DNA of 64,000 nucleotides from Ferrimonas kyonanensis DSM 18153 (GTDB lineage Bacteria > Pseudomonadota > Gammaproteobacteria > Enterobacterales > Shewanellaceae): NCBI RefSeq assembly GCF_000425405.1, contig NZ_AUDJ01000014.1, forward strand, positions 1-64,000. Reading direction: 5' to 3'. The position numbers were made by a program, and so were the translations under genes. The notes under the pieces were generated by a model that had not been told where the DNA came from, ran no database searches, and saw only the letters and a program-made list of their open reading frames with translations. Positions 1 to 9,034 of the stretch are shown piece after piece; the stretch's first letter is position 1; each line of letters starts with the position of its first letter.

Positions 1-3
1 AAA

Positions 4-1296
4 GGTTCATCGCGCATTACCGGGAAAAGCGGCTCGTATCTTCAAGAAGAAGTAGTCGCTATCCCGGTATCCGTAGGCCATGCGTTTGATGACCTTTATC
101 TTGTTGTTCATCCCCTCCAGCTTGCAGGTATGCAGCCGATAAGTCGCTGAGGCGACGATGCCTTTGAGGTAAGGTTTGAGCTTCCTGGCGAAGCGGATTA
201 GCGGCTCTATACCGCTCTCGGTGACCTGCTGCCACCACAGTTGCCACTGGTTCAGAGCAACATCGGGACTGTCGGCATACCACAACTCCTTCAGTTGCTC
301 TCGCATCAGGTACACAACCATCAGCGACCGGTTCTCGGCTAGCAACTCCTCCAGATAGGCATGTTGCTTGCCGGTCATGTTCTCCCGATTCTTCAGCAAC
401 ACCCAACGACCTCGCTTCACCCTTCTTCTGGCCGGTTTGTCCTGCTTCAGCTCGTTGGCTCGGTCTACCCGAACCCGGTCCACCACTTCCCGGCCATACT
501 TGGCCACCACATGGAACAGGTCATAGACCACTTCGGCGTTTGGACAGTGCATAGCCACCTCCAGGTCGAAGGCGGTATTCATATCCATGGCCACCGCTTC
601 GATGTACTGGCAGTGCTCCCCCAACTGTAGGAAGAACGGCCGTATTGCTTCTCGACTACGGCCCTCGCCGACCCACAGCACCTGATGGGTATCGGCATCA
701 GCGATGACCGTGGCGTAGCGGTGGCCCTTGAACAGGGCAAACTCGTCCATGACCAAACGCCGCACCTGGCTCCAGTCAGGTTCCATCACCTCTCGGGTCA
801 GGCGCCGCATATCCAGGCGCTTGAGGGTGTGCCAGTGCAAACCAGTCAGCTCGTTAACGTGCTTGATGGGCATCAGCTTAAGCAAGTGTTCGATGTAATG
901 AATCAGCAGATTGGTCTGCCGCGCATGGGGTTCAAGCCAGGAGAGGCTCTCGGTAGTTACTCCACAACCAGAGCAGCGAAGTCGGCGTAGCGGCAGCGAT
1001 AGCAGGGTGCGATAGCCAAGAATGTCTCGCTCCTGGACAGTGCGCGAGGAAACATCATGGACCTGAGTGACTGGCTGGCCACAGTGACATCGACCGGGGC
1101 TCGTAGGGGTCAAATGGATGGTAAGAGTGTCGTGGTGGAGCTCAGTATGAGTGGGGGAAAACCCTTCCCACAGTGAGACAGGCAAGGTAAGCTTCGGCAT
1201 CGAGAACGGCTGGTTGGTTATTGGGTTTGTTTGGCGACTACACAATAACCTTTCCAGCCGTTCTCGTATCTAGTTCCCGCTAATCTGCGAAGAACC
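4..1296 (-). mobile_element. ISL3-family insertion sequence, complete
   Basis: A complete IS of 1293 bp. The left end at 4-26 and the reverse complement of the right end at 1274-1296 match at 19 of 23 positions (both begin GGTTC, then TCGC, ATTA and CGGGAA blocks), so they are terminal inverted repeats. One ISL3-type transposase gene fills the element and its stop codon lies inside the left repeat. Eight A residues follow the right end (1297-1304) and AAA precedes the left end at the window edge. This fits the 8-bp target duplication usual for ISL3, but only three of the eight left bases are visible. Confidence 0.88.
7..1200 (-). CDS. ISL3-family transposase
   Basis: DDE transposase that would move the surrounding IS. 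From the ATG at 1200 the protein has 397 residues, normal for ISL3; a TTG-started extension to 1245 is possible but unlikely. An N-terminal zinc-finger-like region has two Cys pairs (CHC and CSGC, about residues 38-80). The catalytic triad is visible as MDEFALFKGHRYATV, then AMDMNTAF, then LEGMNNKIKVIKRMAYGYRD near the C-terminus. There is no frameshift or internal stop, so the enzyme looks functional. No clear Shine-Dalgarno precedes the ATG. Confidence 0.9.
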   Translation of the reverse strand: MPKLTLPVSLWEGFSPTHTELHHDTLTIHLTPTSPGRCHCGQPVTQVHDVSSRTVQERDILGYRTLLSLPLRRLRCSGCGVTTESLSWLEPHARQTNLLIHYIEHLLKLMPIKHVNELTGLHWHTLKRLDMRRLTREVMEPDWSQVRRLVMDEFALFKGHRYATVIADADTHQVLWVGEGRSREAIRPFFLQLGEHCQYIEAVAMDMNTAFDLEVAMHCPNAEVVYDLFHVVAKYGREVVDRVRVDRANELKQDKPARRRVKRGRWVLLKNRENMTGKQHAYLEELLAENRSLMVVYLMREQLKELWYADSPDVALNQWQLWWQQVTESGIEPLIRFARKLKPYLKGIVASATYRLHTCKLEGMNNKIKVIKRMAYGYRDSDYFFLKIRAAFPGNAR

Positions 1297-1326
1297 AAAA
1301 AAAAGCCCCGCATTGCGGGGCTTTTT
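1297..1326 (-). terminator. Rho-independent terminator of the SNF2 helicase gene
   Basis: The GC-rich stem AAAGCCCCGC / GCGGGGCTTT with a three-base loop ends six bases before the SNF2 stop codon. Read on the minus strand it is followed by eight T residues. The IS begins exactly after this U-tract, so the tract doubles as the probable target duplication. The hairpin also has T5 on the plus strand and may work in both directions. Confidence 0.8.
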
Positions 1327-1331
1327 GTTGG

Positions 1332-4300
1332 CTACTCCGGCTGAGGCAGCGGGGTATCGAACAGGCTCAGCAACTGGTCGCCGGTGAGGCTGCTGCCAAG
1401 ATCCTGGGCATCCTTGTCGTAGATGCTGTCTGCCAGCGCCTGTTTCTGCTGCTGCAACTCCATGACCCGCTCTTCGATGGTTTGTTCGCAGATCAGCTTG
1501 TAGACAAACACCGGCTTGTCCTGACCGATGCGGTAGGCGCGGTCGGTGGCCTGATTTTCCGCCGCCGGGTTCCACCAGGGATCGTAGTGGATCACCGTGT
1601 CTGCCGCGGTCAGGTTCAGGCCCACGCCGCCGGCCTTGAGGGAGATCAGGAACACCGGCACCTCGCCATTCTGGAAACTGTCGATGGCTTGCTCGCGCTT
1701 GCGGGTCTGACCGGTGAGCTTGGCAAAGGGAATGCCCTGTTGCTCCAGCCGCGCTTCGATCAGCGCCAGCATCTGGGTGAACTGAGAGAAGATCAGCACT
1801 CGTCGTCCCTCCTCCAGCATCGGCGGCAGCATCTCCATCAGGAAGTCGAGCTTGGCCGATTCCTGCACCAGCGCCGCCTGTTCCAGTTTCACCAGTTGTG
1901 GGTCGCAGCAGATCTGCCGTAACTTCAGCAGGGCATCGAGAAATTCGATCTGGCTTTTGGCCATTCCTTTGCTGCTGAGTAACTCCCGCACCCGGGCTTC
2001 CATGGCCACTCGAACCCCTTCGTACAGTATCCGCTGCTGAGGCGGTAAGGGAATGGTCTGCACCATCTCGGTCTTGGCCGGCAGTTCCTGAGCCACCTCA
2101 CTCTTGGTGCGGCGCAACAAAAACGGCGCCAGGCGGGTCAGCAGTTCCTTCTTCAGATCCAGGTTGCCCTCTTTTTCGATGGGCTTGCGGTAATAGCGGC
2201 TGAACTGGCCTTCGCTGCCGAGGAAGGATGGCATTACGAAATCGAACAGCGACCACAGTTCCCCGAGGTGATTTTCCATCGGCGTGCCTGTCAGGCACAG
2301 GCGTTGGCCAGCGTTAAGCTGTTTTACCGCCTTGGTGATCTTGGCCCCCGGGGTCTTGATGGCCTGCGCCTCATCGAGGATGGCCAGGCTGAAATTGAGG
2401 CTGGCAAACAGCTCGATGTCCCGACCGACCAGACCATAGGTGGTGATGATCAGATCGAACTCGCCCAGGGTATCGAAATGGCGGTGGCGCTCCTGGCCGT
2501 GCAACACCAGTACCGACAGATCCGGACAGAAGCGTTGCGACTCGCTGCGCCAGTTGCTGATCAGGCTGGTGGGACACACCAGCAGGGCCGGATGAGGCAG
2601 TTGATCCCGTTGCTTGAGCCGCTGCAGGTGCGCCAGCGTCTGCAGGGTTTTCCCCAGGCCCATGTCATCGGCAAGCACACCGCCAAAGCCGTATTGATGC
2701 AGAAAGGCCAGCCAGTCCAATCCCTGCTGTTGGTAAGGGCGCAGGGTGGCATGCAGGTTTTCGGGAGGCTCGACGGTCTCGATGCCACTGAAGTGGTTGA
2801 GTTTGTGGGCCAGTTGTTGAATGCGCTCGCCGCCAATCCATCGGCCCTGGCGAGGCAGCTGTTCCAGCAGTCCGGCCTGATGGCTGGGCAGGCGAATGCG
2901 ATCGCCACTGGGGTTAGCCAGCTCCTCCAGAATTGCCAGCACCGGTCGAATGCTGCGGTTGGCGATGCGCAGCGGCATCGCCCCTTCACGGTGCAGCAGA
3001 ATCGGGTTGTTATCGCCGCGCCAGTCGCTGTTGTGGTCCAGCCAGGTCAGCAGCAGTGGCAGCAGTTCCACCTGCTGATCGTCAATCTCCACCGACAGCC
3101 CCAGGTTAAACCAGGAGTCGTCCTCTTCGATGATCAGATCAAAGGCGGGAATTTCATGGGGCAGCAACGGCAATGACGGGTCAATTTGCAGCTGCCACTG
3201 CTGCTGGTTCATCGGTCCCTGAAACTGGCTGAGCAGCTTCTGCCAGAAGGAGAGATCGGTGGCGGCGGTGGCCAGCTTCAGGTAGGCGGCCGACGCCACT
3301 TGTGGGGCCAGCTCGCCGCCGTGTTCGAACTCCGACAGCTGCAGTTGCTGGTACAGTTCGACCGCAGCCTGTTCAGCCTCGCTGTTGCGCTGAATCTGCC
3401 AGTGGCCGTGATCATTGCTAAAGCGGGTCTGGGTTGGCCGCTGAGTGACCTCTTTCGGCAATGGCAATTGGTCGTACTGCAGCCAGAAAAAACTCTGAAT
3501 GCCTTCGTCGCTGGGCACCAGTTTCAGCACCGGTGTCAGTGGCGCCTCAATCTGCTGGTACTCGGTTTGAATCGGGTGCGGCAGGGTGTGTTCATTGAAC
3601 TGCAGGGCGATGGTGTCGCCAAAATGGCGGGCTTGCTCCCTGGGGAGCGCTGGCAGTCGCTGCAGGCAGAACAGCACCTCGGTGGAGAGTTCGGTCTCCA
3701 GCGGCCCGGAGCTGAAGTCGTCGAGGTTGATGTACCAGGGCCGGGAGAAGGGCACCAGTACCCAGGGCGCGCCGCACTGCAGTTGCGAGTGCAGCTGGTA
3801 ATCGGTGTGGTGCTCCCAGCGGAAGTTCAGGGTCTGGACCGGGCCCTGGGTCAGGGTCTGGTTGGGTTGATCCCAGAATGCCAACTGCTGATCCAGCAGC
3901 TTCTGATAGGTATAGCGATCCAGATCCGTTTCCAGATGGGCGTAGCGATACCAGGTGTTGCCCCGGGTTGCCAGCAGCAGCCGGCTGTAGGTGACCACAT
4001 CGTCGTTGGCCCAGCCATCGCCGTAGTGAGCGGCAACGTTGAACAACTGTTTGGCGGTAAATTTACTGAATCCGCCCCGCTTCAGTCGTCGGCAGTTGCC
4101 CACTTCCACCACGATCGACTCGCCGACGCTGGCGTTGCGGGTTAACGACGGTGCCACTCGAAAGCGGCCCACCAACGGCGATTCCGGCGGGGCGGGCTGT
4201 GGCTTAGGGGGGTGGACGGCAGAGAATTTTTCCAGCCAGGCCTGATAACGATCCTGGTGGCCATGGTGTTGATCCAAGATGGTCAGCAACAGGGCCACGG

Positions 4301-4550
4301 CGTGCTTGCATTGTGAAGAGACTGGGCAGTTGCAGAAGCTCTCCAGAGTGCAGCGGTCGCCGCGCTTTTTGATTTCAATGCTGGTGTCGTACTGGTTGTC
4401 CCGTCGGCCCAGGGTGGTGCCATGGACCGAGTTGCCGCCAGGGCCCAGCTCGGCTTGCAGGACCATCTCCTCCTCGAAGTAGCGTTTGCCTCGGTTAAAG
4501 GTCGCGTCGTCGAAGTTGTTTTCCACATCAGTTAGACGGAATAAAAGCAT
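1332..4550 (-). CDS. SNF2-family DEAD/DEAH helicase with SWIM zinc finger
   Basis: A 1072-residue Swi2/Snf2 ATPase, the bacterial RapA/HepA-like class that translocates on duplex DNA or remodels nucleoprotein. The N-terminus carries a SWIM zinc finger (CNCPVSSQCKH, about residues 75-90). The middle third is a long bacterial SNF2-associated region. The C-terminal half has two RecA lobes: Walker A ADDMGLGKTLQT, Walker B LDEAQAIKT, motif III LTGTPMENHLGELWSLFDF, motif V KAGGVGLNLTAAD and motif VI QATDRAYRIGQ. All motors motifs are intact. It is a single-gene unit: its terminator is directly downstream and the next upstream gene is more than 100 bp away. Cellular substrate unknown. Confidence 0.9.
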   Translation of the reverse strand: MLLFRLTDVENNFDDATFNRGKRYFEEEMVLQAELGPGGNSVHGTTLGRRDNQYDTSIEIKKRGDRCTLESFCNCPVSSQCKHAVALLLTILDQHHGHQDRYQAWLEKFSAVHPPKPQPAPPESPLVGRFRVAPSLTRNASVGESIVVEVGNCRRLKRGGFSKFTAKQLFNVAAHYGDGWANDDVVTYSRLLLATRGNTWYRYAHLETDLDRYTYQKLLDQQLAFWDQPNQTLTQGPVQTLNFRWEHHTDYQLHSQLQCGAPWVLVPFSRPWYINLDDFSSGPLETELSTEVLFCLQRLPALPREQARHFGDTIALQFNEHTLPHPIQTEYQQIEAPLTPVLKLVPSDEGIQSFFWLQYDQLPLPKEVTQRPTQTRFSNDHGHWQIQRNSEAEQAAVELYQQLQLSEFEHGGELAPQVASAAYLKLATAATDLSFWQKLLSQFQGPMNQQQWQLQIDPSLPLLPHEIPAFDLIIEEDDSWFNLGLSVEIDDQQVELLPLLLTWLDHNSDWRGDNNPILLHREGAMPLRIANRSIRPVLAILEELANPSGDRIRLPSHQAGLLEQLPRQGRWIGGERIQQLAHKLNHFSGIETVEPPENLHATLRPYQQQGLDWLAFLHQYGFGGVLADDMGLGKTLQTLAHLQRLKQRDQLPHPALLVCPTSLISNWRSESQRFCPDLSVLVLHGQERHRHFDTLGEFDLIITTYGLVGRDIELFASLNFSLAILDEAQAIKTPGAKITKAVKQLNAGQRLCLTGTPMENHLGELWSLFDFVMPSFLGSEGQFSRYYRKPIEKEGNLDLKKELLTRLAPFLLRRTKSEVAQELPAKTEMVQTIPLPPQQRILYEGVRVAMEARVRELLSSKGMAKSQIEFLDALLKLRQICCDPQLVKLEQAALVQESAKLDFLMEMLPPMLEEGRRVLIFSQFTQMLALIEARLEQQGIPFAKLTGQTRKREQAIDSFQNGEVPVFLISLKAGGVGLNLTAADTVIHYDPWWNPAAENQATDRAYRIGQDKPVFVYKLICEQTIEERVMELQQQKQALADSIYDKDAQDLGSSLTGDQLLSLFDTPLPQPE

Positions 4551-4659
4551 TCAGTGATCAGCCGGGTAACAGGGTGCAATCGGCCATCATACCACCCCTG
4601 ACAAGGGGGGTTAATAGTGACTTGCATGATGGGGTGCACAAAGGCAGGTGCGGACAGGC

Positions 4660-6333
4660 TCAGGCCAGGCGCGCCGCGGAATCCTGGTAGTGGCTCGGCT
4701 GGGGGGGCTCGGCCAGGTGGGCGATGGCTCGCTGATACAGGACGGCTGCCCGTTCCCGCAGGGCTGGCTCGTTGTGGCGGCTGCGGTACAGCCAGTGGGC
4801 GGCATCCAGCATCTGCCGGGCGGTCACGCTGTCCATCCAAGGTGGCGGGGCTGCCGAGGCCTGCTCCAGCAACATCAGGCTCAATGATGGGTACATGGGC
4901 ACCAGAAAGAAGGCTCGACAGGCGCGCTCGTAGGCCAGGTGGTAACGCTGTGCCTTGTGGTGACCCAGCGCCACATCGGCCAACCGTGCTCCTTGTGTCA
5001 GCCGGGCTTGCATGTTCTGGCGGTATGCGGCCAGCAATGCCAGCTGGCTGAGCCTGAGGGTGGGATCCGGCTGCGCTTCGGCCGTGACTCGAGCCAGCTC
5101 AATGCCCTGCTCAAACCGTTCCGTCAGGCCGCACAGGGCAAACAGCTTGGCGCTGTTTAATTGGGTATAGAAGTTGGGGTGAGGGTGGGTATCGGGGCCC
5201 AACACCTGCATGATCATCACGCAGTGATCCAGTTGCCCCTCCACCAGCGCCGCCAGGGCCGCGGCCACTTTGAGACCGCTTTCCAGCCCGGGTTGGCAAA
5301 CGCTGCCCTGGCTCAGCTGGGCGATCTGTTTCAGGCTCTGGGCGATGAGGCTGTGGCGCCGGGCCGGGCTGGTCTCGGCAAGGGCGGCAAACAAGCGGCA
5401 CAGGTTGGCGTGGATCTGCAGCTCTGGAGAAAAGCGGTGGCTGCCTTTTACCCGTGCCAGGTAATCGTCATAGTGATGGGCGGCGGCACAGAAGTCGCCT
5501 TGCTGGGCGTGAAGGTCGGCGATGATGACCTGGTAGCCAGGATCGGCCGGACACAGCCGTTGCAGTCGGGTCATGGCGCTCAGGGCATCGGAACAGGCAT
5601 CCTGGTGCAGGGCCGATTGGGTCAGCCCCTGTTGCGCTGCCGGTTCAAACGGACCGCGGCGCTGCAGCTCATTAAAGATGTGGGTGGCGTCCTCGAAACG
5701 CTGCAGCCCGATCAGCGCCTGGCCGGCGCCGATGCGTGGCCAGACCTTATCACTGCGCTGGCTGTGGTGACGGTAGAAGGTCAGGGCTTCGCTAAATCGG
5801 CGTAGCTGTAGCAAACAGTTGCCGTGGGTCCGGTCCAGGAACGGCGTGTGCTGAGGAAAGGTACGTCTTAGCCTCAGGGTCAGGTGCAGCGCCGCGCCGT
5901 AGGCTTGATCCGCCAGGGCCTGATGCAGCTCAGACAGCTGTTGGCGGCGCTGCAACGCCAGCATCAGCCGTCGCTCCAGCTCCTGGTAGCGGAACGGCTT
6001 GAGCAGCAGGTCATCCGGCTCCATGGCCAGGCATTGACTGATCGTTTCGCGACTGTGGTCATCGCTGATAAACAGGAAGGCGCCGTTGCCACACAGGTGT
6101 TGATGATGGCGAAGCTCATCCAGAATCAGGCCGCCATCGACCCGCCGCTCCGGGTCGAAGCCACACAGCACCGCATCGTACTGGTGCTGGCGAACCAGTC
6201 GCAGCGCCTTGAGGGTGTCTGAGGTGCTGGTGATGTTGGGGTGGCTGGCTCCTGCATCAAGCAGGATCGAGCGCACCAGCCCGATAAAATCGGTCGAGTG
6301 ATCGATGATCAGAAAGGTACGATCGGTGAGCAT
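4660..6333 (-). CDS. CheY-like receiver domain protein with TPR-type helical repeats
   Basis: A 557-residue protein of the receiver-TPR family seen in Shewanella and Vibrio. Residues about 5-125 are a receiver domain and the rest is helical repeats typical of tetratricopeptide proteins; there is no DNA-binding domain, so an output through protein binding is inferred. The start is the ATG at 6333, which has GGAGG five bases upstream; a TTG four codons earlier is inside that ribosome site. In the receiver the invariant Lys is kept (LLKPF) and the Ser/Thr switch is FISDD. The position of the phosphoacceptor Asp after strand 3 reads VLCGFDPERRVDGG, with Gly where relatives have Asp. Phosphorylation is therefore doubtful. 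Confidence 0.78.
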   Translation of the reverse strand: MLTDRTFLIIDHSTDFIGLVRSILLDAGASHPNITSTSDTLKALRLVRQHQYDAVLCGFDPERRVDGGLILDELRHHQHLCGNGAFLFISDDHSRETISQCLAMEPDDLLLKPFRYQELERRLMLALQRRQQLSELHQALADQAYGAALHLTLRLRRTFPQHTPFLDRTHGNCLLQLRRFSEALTFYRHHSQRSDKVWPRIGAGQALIGLQRFEDATHIFNELQRRGPFEPAAQQGLTQSALHQDACSDALSAMTRLQRLCPADPGYQVIIADLHAQQGDFCAAAHHYDDYLARVKGSHRFSPELQIHANLCRLFAALAETSPARRHSLIAQSLKQIAQLSQGSVCQPGLESGLKVAAALAALVEGQLDHCVMIMQVLGPDTHPHPNFYTQLNSAKLFALCGLTERFEQGIELARVTAEAQPDPTLRLSQLALLAAYRQNMQARLTQGARLADVALGHHKAQRYHLAYERACRAFFLVPMYPSLSLMLLEQASAAPPPWMDSVTARQMLDAAHWLYRSRHNEPALRERAAVLYQRAIAHLAEPPQPSHYQDSAARLA

Positions 6334-6470
6334 CCTTGCCTCCAACCTCAGATCGGTGCTGGCGGTTACGATCCGTGTAACCGGGGTGGTGTCAGGCCGA
6401 ACTGCGGCATTGTTTCCGTTACTTCAGTTATTTGCGTCAAATATTCGGCCTTTGCTCACACCAAAAGCCG

Positions 6471-6492
6471 ACTATCCTGATTTAAGGATAGT
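6471..6492. promoter_or_regulatory. Perfect inverted repeat in the cysD upstream region
   Basis: ACTATCCT, a six-base loop, then AGGATAGT, in the 334-bp gap between the divergent receiver-TPR gene and cysD. There is no T-run, so it is not a classical terminator; it may be an operator. Apart from this the gap (6334-6667) is AT-rich in its second half, consistent with promoters for cysD. I could not identify a CysB site with confidence. Confidence 0.4.
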
Positions 6493-6667
6493 GTAACGGC
6501 CAGATTCTGCCTCCCCGGTGGAACGATAAATTCCCTCCTTATTCCAATTTGATTGGTTGTTGTGTCTATTAATCTGTTTTGGTTATATGAAAGTCCGAAG
6601 TTGAATTGTTGAAATCGCGGTTGTGGCGTTCACTAAATGGCAGAAAAACGTTGAATAGGACGCAAGG

Positions 6668-7579
6668 ATGTCACAACCACAGCCCCTGACTCACCTGGAT
6701 CGCCTCGAAGCGGAGAGCATCCACATCTTCCGCGAAGTGGCGGCCGAGTTTGAAAACCCGGTGATGCTGTACTCCATCGGCAAAGACTCGTCGGTGCTGT
6801 TGCATCTGGCGCGCAAGGCGTTTTACCCGGGGAAGATTCCGTTTCCGCTGCTGCACGTGGACACCGATTGGAAGTTCAAGGAGATGATTGAGTTTCGCGA
6901 TCGCATGGCCCGTGAACACGGGTTTGACCTGTTGGTGCATAAGAACCCGCAGGGGCTGGAGATGGCCATCAATCCCTTTGTTCATGGCAGTGCCCTGCAT
7001 ACCGACATCATGAAAACTCAGGGGTTAAGGCAGGCGCTGGATCAGCACGGTTTCGATGCCGCCTTTGGCGGTGCTCGTCGGGATGAAGAGGCCTCCCGGG
7101 CCAAGGAGCGGGTTTACTCGTTCCGGGATAAAAACCACCGCTGGGATCCTAAAAATCAACGCCCCGAATTGTGGAATCTCTACAACGCCAAGGTGCATCC
7201 CGGTGAAAGCATTCGCGTGTTTCCACTGTCCAACTGGACCGAACTGGATATCTGGCAGTACATCTACCGCGAGCAGATTGAGATCGTGCCGCTGTACCTG
7301 GCCAAGCCGCGGCCGGTGCTGGAGCGGGACGGCAGCTTGATCATGGTGGACGACGATCGCATGCCCCTGGAAGACGGGGAAACCCCGCAACTGCGCAGCG
7401 TGCGTTTTCGCACCCTGGGGTGTTATCCCCTCACCGGGGCGGTGGAATCTGAGGCGGACACTCTGCCGGGCATCATCGAAGAGATGTTGCTGGCGACGAC
7501 CTCAGAACGCCAGGGACGGGTCATCGACCGCGACAGTGCCGGCTCGATGGAGAAGAAGAAGATGGAAGGCTATTTCTAG
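6668..7579 (+). CDS. cysD: Sulfate adenylyltransferase subunit 2
   Basis: Small catalytic subunit of ATP sulfurylase, which makes adenosine 5'-phosphosulfate (APS) from sulfate and ATP together with CysN, the first step of cytoplasmic sulfate assimilation. 303 residues, as in E. coli. The PP-loop ATP-pyrophosphatase motif is YSIGKDSSV near residue 37. The conserved [16 protein letters not shown] and the C-terminal [11 protein letters not shown] are present. It opens a five-gene plus-strand operon (cysD-cysN-permease-cysC-cysQ). AGGACGCAAGG precedes the ATG. Confidence 0.96.
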   Translation: MSQPQPLTHLDRLEAESIHIFREVAAEFENPVMLYSIGKDSSVLLHLARKAFYPGKIPFPLLHVDTDWKFKEMIEFRDRMAREHGFDLLVHKNPQGLEMAINPFVHGSALHTDIMKTQGLRQALDQHGFDAAFGGARRDEEASRAKERVYSFRDKNHRWDPKNQRPELWNLYNAKVHPGESIRVFPLSNWTELDIWQYIYREQIEIVPLYLAKPRPVLERDGSLIMVDDDRMPLEDGETPQLRSVRFRTLGCYPLTGAVESEADTLPGIIEEMLLATTSERQGRVIDRDSAGSMEKKKMEGYF

Positions 7580-7606
7580 GCCAGGTTTGAGATACAGGAG
7601 TTAACT

Positions 7607-9034
7607 ATGTCCACCCACGCATCCAGCGTTACCCAACGGGTTACGGAATACCTGGCCCAACATGAAAACAAGGCGTTGCTGAGGTTCATCACCTGCGGCA
7701 GTGTCGACGACGGCAAGAGCACCCTGATCGGGCGACTGCTGCACGATACCAAGGCGTTGTACGACGACCAGTTGGAGGCGGTGAACCAACAGAGCCGTCG
7801 CAGCGGCACCACCGGGGAACGCCCGGATTTGGCCCTGTTGGTGGATGGCCTGCAGGCGGAGCGCGAACAGGGGATCACCATCGATGTGGCCTACCGCTAC
7901 TTCTCCACCGACAAACGTAAGTTCATCATCGCCGATACGCCGGGTCACGAACAGTACACTCGCAACATGGCCACCGGTGCATCGACGGCGGATCTGGCCA
8001 TTATTCTGGTGGATGCCCGTTATGGCCTGCTGGAGCAGACTCGTCGTCATAGCTTCCTGGTGTCGTTATTGGGGATCAAGCAGATAGTGGTCGCCATCAA
8101 CAAGATGGATCTCAAAGCGTACGACCAGTCGGTGTTTGACGCCATCTCGGCGCAGTATGCTCAGATGGCAGAATCACTGGGGTTCGAGCGCATCGATTAT
8201 GTGCCGATGTCGGCGTTGGAAGGGGACAACGTCGCCTCGTTGAGTGCGGCCATGCCCTGGTATCAGGGCCCGAGCTTGTTGGCATTGCTGGAGCAGGCTT
8301 TGCCGGCAGATGAAGCCGCGGCGCGGCCGTTCCGGTTACCGGTACAGATGGTGGCCAGGCCCAACCTCGATTTTCGAGGCTTTGCCGGCACCATCAGCGC
8401 CGGTGTGGTGCGGGTGGGTGATGAGTTGCAGGTGCTGCCATCGGGCAAGACCGCCCGGGTGGCGGGAATCCATCAGTTCGGCGGTGACGTCAGTCAGGCG
8501 CAAGCCGGTGAAGCGGTCACCCTGACTCTGGATCGTGAGATTGATGTCAGCCGCGGCAACTGGCTGGTTCATGCGGCGGATTCGGTGCCACTGTCCGACA
8601 GCTTCACGGCGAGGGTGGTGTGGATGTCGGAGACGCCGCTGCAACCGGGGCGGGATTATCGCCTGAAGCTGGCCACCTCCACGGTACGGGCAAAGGTGTC
8701 GGCCATCGATCATCAGGTGGACATTCACGATTGGAGTGAACGCCAAACCGAGCAGTTGGCACTCAACGCCATCGGCCAGATTCGATTGCAAACCGAACAG
8801 CCGTTGCCGATAGACCCCTATCGAGACCAGCGTGATACCGGCTCGTTTATCCTGATTGACCCCATCAGCAACGGCACGGTTGCCGCGGGCATGGTGCTGG
8901 AGTCGGCCGACACTCAGGCCGTGACCGCGGACTACTCCGCCTTTGAGCTGGAGCTGAATGCATTGGTGCGTAAGCATTTCCCTCATTGGAATGCGTTGGA
9001 TCTGAAGGCACTGGCTGACAGCGGACGTCGCTAA
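7607..9034 (+). CDS. cysN: Sulfate adenylyltransferase subunit 1 (GTPase)
   Basis: Large, EF-Tu-like GTPase subunit of ATP sulfurylase that couples GTP hydrolysis to APS synthesis. 475 residues. GTPase motifs: G1 GSVDDGKST (about residue 35), G3 [13 protein letters not shown] and G4 INKMDL, followed by two beta-barrel domains. It is the stand-alone form without the C-terminal APS-kinase fusion found in many bacteria, and the separate kinase cysC lies two genes on. A CAGGAG ribosome site precedes the start, 27 bp after cysD. Confidence 0.96.
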   Translation: MSTHASSVTQRVTEYLAQHENKALLRFITCGSVDDGKSTLIGRLLHDTKALYDDQLEAVNQQSRRSGTTGERPDLALLVDGLQAEREQGITIDVAYRYFSTDKRKFIIADTPGHEQYTRNMATGASTADLAIILVDARYGLLEQTRRHSFLVSLLGIKQIVVAINKMDLKAYDQSVFDAISAQYAQMAESLGFERIDYVPMSALEGDNVASLSAAMPWYQGPSLLALLEQALPADEAAARPFRLPVQMVARPNLDFRGFAGTISAGVVRVGDELQVLPSGKTARVAGIHQFGGDVSQAQAGEAVTLTLDREIDVSRGNWLVHAADSVPLSDSFTARVVWMSETPLQPGRDYRLKLATSTVRAKVSAIDHQVDIHDWSERQTEQLALNAIGQIRLQTEQPLPIDPYRDQRDTGSFILIDPISNGTVAAGMVLESADTQAVTADYSAFELELNALVRKHFPHWNALDLKALADSGRR

